Source: UBA3537 sp964219345
GTDB taxonomy: Bacteria; Bacteroidota; Bacteroidia; Flavobacteriales; Flavobacteriaceae
Length of the DNA stretch: 64,000 nt
Assembly (NCBI GenBank): GCA_964219345.1
Contig: CAXPPN010000049.1
Coordinates: forward strand, 1 to 64,000
Reading direction: 5' to 3'
Shown here: positions 7,649 through 14,918 of the stretch, in pieces
How positions within the stretch are numbered: the stretch's first letter is position 1
Layout of the letters: each line of letters opens with the position of its first letter
The notes under the pieces: model-generated
Database searches by the model: none
Told to the model about the DNA's origin: nothing
What the model saw: only the letters and a program-made list of their open reading frames with translations
Made by a program: the position numbers and the translations under genes

Positions 7649-8461
7649 ATGAAAACAAAGATTTTATTTTTTTTAATGCTTTTTCTAGCAATTTCTTGTG
7701 CAACAAACCCTTTCACAGGAAAAAAGACCATGGCCTTGGTGCCTAATTCACAAATATTACCAATGGCTTTTGCACAGTATGATCAATTTTTAAACGAAAA
7801 TAAAGTGATTACAGGTACTACAGAGTCAGAAATGGTAAAACGCGTAGGACAGCGAATTTCAGCTGCTGCAAAACGTTGGTTAGATGCTAATAACTATCAA
7901 GGGTATTTGAAAGATTACAAATGGGAATACAACTTAGTACAGGACGAAACCGTAAATGCTTGGTGTATGCCTGGGGGAAAAATTGTGTTTTACACAGGAA
8001 TTATGCCTATTGCCGCCAACGAAACGGGTGTAGCCGCCATTATGGGCCACGAGGTAGCACATGCATTGGCCAACCATGGACAACAACGGATGAGTGCGGG
8101 AATGCTTCAGCAAATAGGGGCTGTAGCTGGAAACGTTGCCATAAAGGATACTAAAAAGAGAAATATGTTTAATCAAGCCTATGGATTAGGGAGTACTGTT
8201 TTGGGGGTATTACCTTTTAGTAGGGCGCATGAAACCGAAGCTGATAAAATAGGGATATATATCATGGCGATTGCAGGGTATAACCCCGATGAAGCTTCAA
8301 GACTTTGGGAACGTATGAAAGCCAATAACAATGGAAAACAAGGCCCTCCAGAATTTTTAAGTACACACCCTTCCAATGATTCTCGAATTGCAAATTTACG
8401 TGCTTTAGCCCCTGCTGCTCGTGCAGAAGCTCAAAAGTATGGTATAACGAGTTTTAGATAA
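7649..8461 (+). CDS. M48-family zinc metallopeptidase lipoprotein
   Basis: The 270-residue protein starts with a lipoprotein signal (MKTKILFFLMLFLAISCATNP, lipobox AISC). The zinc motif HEVAHALANHG is near residue 136 and the third ligand is in AHETEADKIG near 195. These are the marks of the BepA/LoiP-like M48 peptidases that act on outer-membrane or envelope proteins in quality control. The C-terminus contains FLSTHPSNDSRI, also typical of the family. It is a single gene, followed by a terminator that runs up to the next start codon. Confidence 0.9.
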   Translation: MKTKILFFLMLFLAISCATNPFTGKKTMALVPNSQILPMAFAQYDQFLNENKVITGTTESEMVKRVGQRISAAAKRWLDANNYQGYLKDYKWEYNLVQDETVNAWCMPGGKIVFYTGIMPIAANETGVAAIMGHEVAHALANHGQQRMSAGMLQQIGAVAGNVAIKDTKKRNMFNQAYGLGSTVLGVLPFSRAHETEADKIGIYIMAIAGYNPDEASRLWERMKANNNGKQGPPEFLSTHPSNDSRIANLRALAPAARAEAQKYGITSFR

Positions 8462-8494
8462 ATTGATTGTTGTCAAAATAATTGCCTAAATTAG

Positions 8495-8522
8495 AAGCTG
8501 CTTATAAAAAGCAGCTTTTTTT
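8495..8522 (+). terminator. Intrinsic terminator abutting the next start codon
   Basis: AAGCTGC pairs with GCAGCTT around a nine-base loop, followed by a run of T that ends one base before the ATG at 8523. The hairpin covers the space where the ribosome-binding region of the transporter gene should be. Confidence 0.8.
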
Positions 8523-9839
8523 ATGAAAACACTCAAAAAAGGAAGTAAAAAACTCATTAATGCATGGGCATTTTATGATTGGGCCAATTCGGTTTATCCT
8601 TTAGTTATTAGTACTGCAGTTTTTCCAATTTATTATACTAGTATGGCGAATTCTTTTGCCAACACAGAGGGCGATATATCCTTTTTGGGTACGCATTGGA
8701 ACCCCACAACACTATACGATTATACCTTAGCTCTTTCATTTCTTATTGTTGCTTTTTGCTCTCCAATACTTTCTGGAATTGCAGATTATACAGGCAATAA
8801 ACTTAAATTTTTAAAGGGTTTCTGTTTGATGGGTTCACTTTCCGTAATGGGGCTCTATTTTTTTGACGGTGCATCTACACTTTGGGTGGCGCTTTTGTGT
8901 ACAATTTTTGCGAGCATAGGGTTTTGGGGCAGCATTGTGTTTTATAACGCTTATTTGCCCGAAGTGGCCTTCCCAGAACAGCAAGATAAAGTGAGTGCAA
9001 AAGGTTTTATGTATGGCTATTTTGGTTCGGTATTGTTGCTTGTTTTTAGTTTAGTTTTAGTCCAAAAACCAGATTGGTTTGGTATTACAGATCCAACTTT
9101 AGCACCTCGAATCACATTTGTTTTGGTAGGACTTTGGTGGTTTGGGTTTGCTCAAATTACATACCGCCGTTTACCCAATAATGTTTTTAATCACAAGCCT
9201 GATAAAGACTACATTTGGAAAGGATTTTTAGAACTTAAATCTGTTTTTAAATCATTGGGACAGCATTCACAATTGAAATATTTTTTAATTGCTTTTTTCT
9301 TTTTGAGTGTTGGTGTTCAAACCATTATACTTATGGCAGGAATATTTGGTAGTGAAGAATTGGGTTTACCAACTTTAAACCTCATATTAACCATACTACT
9401 CGTTCAAATTGTAGCCATATTTGGCGCTTATTTGTTTTCAAGATTATCTGATAAAATAGGAAATTTAGCGACTTTGAAAATTACGCTATTTATTTGGGGT
9501 ATAGTATGTTTTATTGCTTTTGTTTTGGATAGAAACCAACCAAATATAGATTACTATTTTTATGCAATGGGCATTGTTTTGGGCTTTGTTCTTGGTGCAA
9601 CGCAGTCACTCACACGTTCGACCTATTCTAAATTGTTACCAGAAACACATGATCTTGCCACTTATTTTAGTTTTTATGACGTTACCGAAAAAATAGCTAT
9701 TGTTTTGGGGATGATAGTATTTGGTCTTTTAATTGCATTAACAGGGTCAATGCAGTATTCTGTATTGGCGCTTGCAGTTTTCTTTTTACTAGCTTTTCTT
9801 GTTCTTTACAAAATAAAACGAACAACTCACGTTCGTTAA
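8523..9839 (+). CDS. MFS transporter, UMF1 (Atg22-like) family
   Basis: The 438-residue membrane protein has about twelve hydrophobic segments and the conserved N-terminal motif INAWAFYDWANSVYPLVI characteristic of the UMF1/Atg22-like major facilitator branch. That motif begins at residue 12, so the start at 8523 cannot be moved far downstream. Further family marks are the loop GIADYTGNKLKFLK and GATQSLTRSTYSKLLPE near residue 358. Substrates of this family in bacteria are mostly unknown; some eukaryotic relatives export amino acids from vacuoles. A strong terminator ends directly before the start codon. Confidence 0.88.
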   Translation: MKTLKKGSKKLINAWAFYDWANSVYPLVISTAVFPIYYTSMANSFANTEGDISFLGTHWNPTTLYDYTLALSFLIVAFCSPILSGIADYTGNKLKFLKGFCLMGSLSVMGLYFFDGASTLWVALLCTIFASIGFWGSIVFYNAYLPEVAFPEQQDKVSAKGFMYGYFGSVLLLVFSLVLVQKPDWFGITDPTLAPRITFVLVGLWWFGFAQITYRRLPNNVFNHKPDKDYIWKGFLELKSVFKSLGQHSQLKYFLIAFFFLSVGVQTIILMAGIFGSEELGLPTLNLILTILLVQIVAIFGAYLFSRLSDKIGNLATLKITLFIWGIVCFIAFVLDRNQPNIDYYFYAMGIVLGFVLGATQSLTRSTYSKLLPETHDLATYFSFYDVTEKIAIVLGMIVFGLLIALTGSMQYSVLALAVFFLLAFLVLYKIKRTTHVR

Positions 9840-9959
9840 ATCTCCAACTGTGGAAATTATCTTGGCACAACAATTGTCATTTAGATGATGTAAATCATTG
9901 TAAATTAATCATATAAGAAGATAAATTTATAATGATAATGAAATTTGATACTTAACAAT

Positions 9960-9979
9960 TTCTGTTCAGCATGACAGAA
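9960..9979 (+). promoter_or_regulatory. Inverted repeat upstream of lon, possible operator
   Basis: TTCTGT and ACAGAA form a perfect 6-bp inverted repeat with an 8-base spacer, 15 nt before the lon start codon. TGAC also occurs as a direct repeat (9972-9975 and 9980-9983). A stress-response operator is a guess from its place before lon. Confidence 0.35.
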
Positions 9980-9994
9980 TGACTTATAATTGAT

Positions 9995-12445
9995 ATGAAT
10001 AACCCAAAATATAAAATACTTGACACATTGTCACTTCAAGATTTTGATGAAAATTCAGAATTGATTCCACTTATGACTACCGAAGACGAAGAAGTGATAA
10101 AAAATGAAACACTTCCAGATTCTTTACCCATACTTTCTCTAAGAAATACAGTATTATTTCCAGGAGTTGTGATTCCAATTACTGCTGGACGCGACAAGTC
10201 TATTAAGCTCATTAATGATGCCAATAAAGGTTCAAAAGTTATAGGTGTTGTGGCGCAAAAAGATGAAAGTGTAGAAGACCCAAAATTTGATGATATTCAC
10301 AAAATTGGTACAGTTGCGCGAATATTGAAAGTTTTAAAAATGCCTGATGGTAATACAACGGTCATTATTCAAGGAAAAAAACGTTTTGAGATAACAGAGC
10401 TTGTATCGGAAGATTTATATTTAACTGCGAAAATCAAAAATGTTGATGAAGTGGTCCCTTCAAAAGAAGATGGTGAATTTGCTGCAGCCATTGAATCTAT
10501 TAAAGATTTATCTCTGGAAATTATCAAACAAAGTCCAAATATTCCAAGTGAAGCTTCCTTTGCTATAAAAAATATAGAAAGCAACTCTTTTCTCATCAAT
10601 TTTGTATCGTCGAATATGGGTATTTCTGTGGTAGAAAAACAAGCACTACTCGAAATCAATGATTTGCATCAACGCGCCCTAAAAACTCTCAAACACATGA
10701 ATATTGAGTTTCAGCGATTGGAATTAAAAAATGACATTCAGTCTAAGGTGCAGCATGATATGAATCAGCAGCAACGCGAATATTTTCTTCAACAACAGAT
10801 AAAAACTATTCAAGAAGAATTGGGTGGAGTAAGTTATGAGGAAGAAATTGAAGACATGAAAAAGCGTGCTTCAGAAAAGAAGTGGGATGCAAAAACAAAA
10901 CAACATTTTGAAAAAGAAATAGGCAAACTTCAGCGTATGAATCCTCAAGTTGCAGAATATTCTATTCAAAGAAATTATTTGGATTTGTTTTTAGATTTGC
11001 CTTGGGATCATTTTAGTCAAGATAATTTTGACTTAAAACTTGCTCAAAAGATATTAGATCGTGATCATTTTGGTCTAGAAGAAGTAAAACGTCGAATTAT
11101 AGAGTATTTAGCAGTTTTAAAACTTCGAAACGATATGAAATCTCCAATTTTGTGTTTGTATGGCCCTCCAGGAGTAGGGAAGACCTCTCTAGGAAAATCC
11201 ATTGCTGAGGCTCTTGGTCGAGAATATGTTCGAATTTCTCTAGGGGGATTACGGGATGAGGCAGAAATTAGAGGGCACCGAAAAACTTATATTGGAGCAA
11301 TGCCTGGTCGTATTTTACAAAGTCTTAAAAAAGCAGGTACTTCTAATCCGGTTTTTGTTTTAGATGAAATTGATAAATTATCCAATTCACATCAAGGCGA
11401 TCCTTCTTCTGCAATGCTCGAAGTTTTGGATCCAGAGCAAAATTCAGAGTTCTATGACAACTTCTTAGAAATGGGTTATGATCTTTCAAAAGTGATGTTT
11501 GTAGCCACTTCTAACAGTTTAAATACCATTCAACCGGCCTTGCTAGACCGCATGGAAATTATTAATGTTAATGGCTATACTATTGAAGAAAAAGTTCAAA
11601 TTGGAAAAAAATATCTTTTACCAAAACAACTCAAAGAACACGGGCTTTCTTCAAAAGATTTAAAAATAGCACAACCACAATTAGAAAAAATAATCGAGGG
11701 TTACACTAGAGAATCAGGAGTTCGTGGTTTAGAAAAGCAAATTGCAAAAGTAGTGCGTTATGCGGCAAAAAATATTGCCATGGAAGATGCCTATAATATT
11801 AAGTTTTCTAATGATGCTTTGATAGAAATTTTAGGGGCTCCAAAATTAGAGCGTGATCGCTATGAAAACAATAATGTTGCTGGAGTAGTTACAGGGCTTG
11901 CATGGACTCGTGTAGGTGGCGATATTTTATTTATAGAATCTATACTTTCTAGAGGAAAAGGGACTTTAAATATTACTGGAAATTTAGGTAAAGTGATGAA
12001 AGAATCGGCAACTATTGCTATGGAATACATCAAAGCCAATGCAGACGATTTTGGAATTGAAAATCGTATTTTTAACGAATATAATGTCCACATTCACGTG
12101 CCTGAGGGTGCCACTCCAAAAGATGGGCCTAGTGCAGGAATTACAATGCTAACCTCTTTAGTGTCATTGTTTACACAAAGAAAAGTCAAAAAAAATATTG
12201 CAATGACTGGAGAAATTACGCTACGTGGAAAAGTTTTGCCAGTAGGAGGGATAAAAGAAAAAATATTAGCAGCAAAGCGTGCTAAAATTAAAGAAATTAT
12301 CCTGTCCAAAGCCAATAAGCGTGATATTGATGACATTAACGCAGATTATTTAAAAGGTTTAAAATTTCATTATGTGTCTGAGATGCACGAAGTTATAGAT
12401 GTTGCTATTACAAAGACCAAAGTGACACATGCTAAAACATTGTAA
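9995..12445 (+). CDS. lon: ATP-dependent Lon protease
   Basis: The 816-residue protein has the Lon N-terminal substrate domain from about residue 45 (LPILSLRNTVLFPGV) and a coiled region near 250-330. The AAA+ module has Walker A GPPGVGKTS near 390 and Walker B VFVLDEIDKL near 455. The C-terminal peptidase carries the catalytic Ser in DGPSAG near 713 and Lys in GGIKEK near 755. Lon is a cytosolic hexamer that degrades misfolded and regulatory proteins. The N-terminal extension with acidic residues before the Lon domain is usual in Flavobacteriaceae. A short inverted repeat precedes the gene. It is followed by porQ in the same direction. Confidence 0.97.
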   Translation: MNNPKYKILDTLSLQDFDENSELIPLMTTEDEEVIKNETLPDSLPILSLRNTVLFPGVVIPITAGRDKSIKLINDANKGSKVIGVVAQKDESVEDPKFDDIHKIGTVARILKVLKMPDGNTTVIIQGKKRFEITELVSEDLYLTAKIKNVDEVVPSKEDGEFAAAIESIKDLSLEIIKQSPNIPSEASFAIKNIESNSFLINFVSSNMGISVVEKQALLEINDLHQRALKTLKHMNIEFQRLELKNDIQSKVQHDMNQQQREYFLQQQIKTIQEELGGVSYEEEIEDMKKRASEKKWDAKTKQHFEKEIGKLQRMNPQVAEYSIQRNYLDLFLDLPWDHFSQDNFDLKLAQKILDRDHFGLEEVKRRIIEYLAVLKLRNDMKSPILCLYGPPGVGKTSLGKSIAEALGREYVRISLGGLRDEAEIRGHRKTYIGAMPGRILQSLKKAGTSNPVFVLDEIDKLSNSHQGDPSSAMLEVLDPEQNSEFYDNFLEMGYDLSKVMFVATSNSLNTIQPALLDRMEIINVNGYTIEEKVQIGKKYLLPKQLKEHGLSSKDLKIAQPQLEKIIEGYTRESGVRGLEKQIAKVVRYAAKNIAMEDAYNIKFSNDALIEILGAPKLERDRYENNNVAGVVTGLAWTRVGGDILFIESILSRGKGTLNITGNLGKVMKESATIAMEYIKANADDFGIENRIFNEYNVHIHVPEGATPKDGPSAGITMLTSLVSLFTQRKVKKNIAMTGEITLRGKVLPVGGIKEKILAAKRAKIKEIILSKANKRDIDDINADYLKGLKFHYVSEMHEVIDVAITKTKVTHAKTL

Positions 12446-12480
12446 TTTAGCACTTGATTAATTTATTGTCGCACTAAAAT

Positions 12481-12502
12481 AAAGCGAACAAAAATTCGTT
12501 TT
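12481..12502 (+). terminator. Weak hairpin after lon
   Basis: AAAGCGAA pairs with TTCGTTTT (one G-U) around CAAAAA, with only four T at the end. It may reduce read-through from lon into porQ. Confidence 0.35.
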
Positions 12503-12531
12503 AAGATAGAATTGGTTATTTTTGACTGATA

Positions 12532-13551
12532 ATGAGGATATTAGCCATGCTTTTTTTGATGATGAGTACAACTGTATCAGTGTTTGCTCAATTGGGTGGT
12601 AACGCAACATATCAATTTCTCAATTTGATGTCCTCTCCACGACAAGCCGCACTTGGAGGAAAAGTGATTACAAATGTAGACTACGATGTCACTCAAGCAC
12701 TATATAATCCAGCCACAATAAATGTTGAAATGGATAATCAATTGGCCTTAAATTATGCCAATCACCTTGGCGATATTCGATATGGTACTGCTGCTTATGC
12801 TTACACTGTTGACAGACGAACACAAACCTTTCACGCTGGGGTAACCTATATCAATTATGGAAATTTTGAGGGTTATGATGAAAATGGGAATAGTACGGGT
12901 GATTTTACAGGAAATGAAGCTGCACTATCCATAGGCTATGCATTACAAATTGGTTTTTCAGATTTTTATGCTGGTGCGAATGTTAAGCTTATTTCATCTA
13001 AACTTGAGCAATATAACTCATTTGGCGCCGCTCTAGATTTTGGGGTGATTTATATTAATGAGTACTTAGATTTTAATGCAGCACTTGTTGTTAGAAACAT
13101 CGGAACACAATTGACCACCTATGCTGGTCTAAATGAGCCTTTACCTTTTGAAATCGATTTTGGAATGAGTCAAACCTTAGAAAATGTACCTATTCGTTGG
13201 CATTTGACTTTAGAAAATTTACAGCAATGGCCCATAGCAACTGCAAATCCTGCTCGTTCCACTACAGATTTAAATGGGAATCAAACTCAAGAAAAAGTAG
13301 GGTTTTTAAGTCAACTTATCCGACATACTTTGTTGGGCCTTGAACTCTTTCCAAAAAAGGGTTTTAACCTAAGAATGGGGTATAGCTTTAGACGCGCAGA
13401 GGAGCTCAGAATTATAGATCAACGTAATTTTTCGGGGCTTTCTTTTGGAATTGGATTGAAGTTTAATAAATTACGTTTTAGTTACACACATGCACGCTAT
13501 TCATTAGCTTCTAATACAAGTTTTTTGGGCATGCAAATAGATTTACAGTAG
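12532..13551 (+). CDS. porQ: Type IX secretion system protein PorQ
   Basis: The 339-residue protein has a signal peptide (MRILAMLFLMMSTTVSVFA) followed by LGGNATYQFLNLMSSPRQAALGGK. This opening and the later ALYNPATIN and ALSIGYALQI are typical of PorQ, a FadL-like outer-membrane barrel of the type IX secretion system. In Porphyromonas, PorQ works with PorU, PorV and PorZ in attaching cargo to the cell surface. The gene ends in TAGTG, sharing one base with the GTG start of cmk, so the two are probably translated together. The porQ-cmk order is common in the family. Confidence 0.88.
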   Translation: MRILAMLFLMMSTTVSVFAQLGGNATYQFLNLMSSPRQAALGGKVITNVDYDVTQALYNPATINVEMDNQLALNYANHLGDIRYGTAAYAYTVDRRTQTFHAGVTYINYGNFEGYDENGNSTGDFTGNEAALSIGYALQIGFSDFYAGANVKLISSKLEQYNSFGAALDFGVIYINEYLDFNAALVVRNIGTQLTTYAGLNEPLPFEIDFGMSQTLENVPIRWHLTLENLQQWPIATANPARSTTDLNGNQTQEKVGFLSQLIRHTLLGLELFPKKGFNLRMGYSFRRAEELRIIDQRNFSGLSFGIGLKFNKLRFSYTHARYSLASNTSFLGMQIDLQ

Positions 13552-14240
13552 TGAAAAAAATAATTATTGCCATCGATGGTCACTCTTCTACAGGGAAAAG
13601 CACATTAGCCAAGCAACTTGCAAAAAAATTAGACTACATCTATGTCGATTCTGGGGCGATGTATAGAGCTGTAACACTTTTTGCTATTGAAAAAAACTAT
13701 ATTGATGAAAACAAATTTGATAAAGACGCCTTAATTTCCGCCATTTCGTCGGTTAAAATCGAATTTAAAAAAGACGAATCTGGCGTTACCACACTTTTCT
13801 TAAACAACAAAGAAGTGTCTTCAAAAATTAGAGGGATGCAAGTGTCCAATTTAGTAAGTAAAGTTGCAGCACTTCCCGAAGTTCGTCATTGCTTGGTAAA
13901 AGAACAACGCCAAATGGGGCAATACAAAGGGATTGTGATGGATGGTAGAGATATAGGTACCGTTGTTTTTCCAGATGCAGAACTAAAAATCTTTATGACT
14001 GCTTCGGCCAAAACCCGTGCACAACGCCGATGGGATGAGCTTACAACAAAAGGGGAGCAGGTTGATTTTGATGCCGTTTATGAAAACATCACGTCTCGCG
14101 ACCATAAAGACTCTACAAGAGCAGATTCTCCATTAGTTCAAGCCAAAGATGCCTATATTTTAGACAATTCTAACCTAACACCACAAGAACAGTTTGAATT
14201 GGTTTTGGGTTGGGTTAATCAAAACACAAAAAATAATTAG
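13551..14240 (+). CDS. cmk: (d)CMP kinase
   Basis: The 229-residue protein starts with GTG overlapping the porQ stop by one base, and no ATG is available near the N-terminus. The P-loop GHSSTGKSTLAKQLA is at residues 9-23. DSGAMYRAVTLFAI follows at 33-46, GRDIGTVVFPDAELKIF near 138 and RDHKDSTRADSPL near 185. All are CMP-kinase signatures. It makes CDP and dCDP from CMP and dCMP in the cytosol. Its 3' end runs into a perfect hairpin shared with the convergent LysM pseudogene. Confidence 0.95.
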   Translation: MKKIIIAIDGHSSTGKSTLAKQLAKKLDYIYVDSGAMYRAVTLFAIEKNYIDENKFDKDALISAISSVKIEFKKDESGVTTLFLNNKEVSSKIRGMQVSNLVSKVAALPEVRHCLVKEQRQMGQYKGIVMDGRDIGTVVFPDAELKIFMTASAKTRAQRRWDELTTKGEQVDFDAVYENITSRDHKDSTRADSPLVQAKDAYILDNSNLTPQEQFELVLGWVNQNTKNN

Positions 14241-14260
14241 GGCTAAAGTTATAGCCCTAA
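14237..14260. terminator. Hairpin between convergent cmk and LysM gene
   Basis: TTAGGGCTA and TAGCCCTAA form a perfect 9-bp stem with a 6-base loop that includes the cmk stop codon. There is no T run, so it is more likely an mRNA-end stabiliser or a weak bidirectional terminator. Confidence 0.5.
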
Positions 14261-14273
14261 TCGTAAATATGTT

Positions 14274-14651
14274 TTAAAGCTTTGGAATCACCAATTCTTG
14301 ATTGGGATGAATCAAATCTGGATTTTTTAGAATGTTGGTATTCGCCTGAAAAATCTGTTTGTATTTCATAGGCTCGCCATACATAGTGTTTGGCAATTTT
14401 TCCTAAAGTTTCGCCGCTTTTGACGGTATGGCGATGGTATACACTTTCATCTGAAACTCTAATATCCGCTTGAATGTCTGAAGGATTTTGTCCGCCAACG
14501 GCTTTAATTTCATCCCAAATAATGTTTTTTTCGTATTGGGTTTTGGCTGTTCCTTTAATTTTTAAAACGCCATTTTCTTCAGAAACATCCCCATTTTGGA
14601 TGTTCAATTTGGTACCTAAGTCCAACACCGATTGGTATTTTTCTTAATCAT
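14274..14651 (-). pseudogene. BON/LysM (Kbp/YgaU-like) protein gene with two frameshifts
   Basis: From ATG at 14651 the reading needs one added A near 14645 (M I K, then EKYQSVLDLGTKLNIQNG) and one removed base near 14382 (HTVKSGETLGKIAKHY, then YGEPMKYKQIFQANTN). With both corrections a 126-residue protein results that ends in NQELVIPKL at the TAA 14274-14276. It would have a BON-like N-terminal half and a C-terminal LysM domain that binds peptidoglycan. Uncorrected, only an internal GTG start at 14628 gives a frame, with a nonsense tail. Either the gene is decayed or the sequence has two errors. Confidence 0.75.
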
Positions 14652-14774
14652 GTTTAGTAGATTATAGGGTTAATAATGAACTAAAATTAGACTATTTTTT
14701 CTTTTATTAAATATTTTTTTTAAAATTTTTGTCATTACAAAAGGTATTGTCCTCAAAATCAAAGAGATAAATAT

Positions 14775-14805
14775 TTGTCCAAATTGTAGATTAGTCGTAT
14801 AATTG
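14775..14805 (+). promoter_or_regulatory. Probable rpsA promoter
   Basis: TTG at 14775-14777, a 20-nt spacer and TATAATTG at 14798-14805 resemble the Bacteroidota TTG / TAnnTTTG promoter, with one mismatch in the -7 box. It lies just before a foldable leader. Confidence 0.45.
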
Positions 14806-14823
14806 CACTCTTCTTAGCAAAAA

Positions 14824-14885
14824 TGGTTGGAGAGAAGAATAAAACTTAACTAACACTTCTGTGTGTTTTGCAGTAAATCCAACCA
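14824..14885 (+). promoter_or_regulatory. Structured rpsA mRNA leader
   Basis: TGGTTGG at 14824-14830 pairs perfectly with CCAACCA at 14879-14885. Enclosed is a second hairpin, AACAC (14852-14856) with GTGTT (14863-14867). The fold ends 33 nt before the rpsA start. Ribosomal protein S1 often controls its own mRNA, so an autoregulatory leader is plausible, but no known RNA family is recognised. Confidence 0.5.
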
Positions 14886-14918
14886 AACTAACATACAGAA
14901 TACAAACTATTATCAGCT

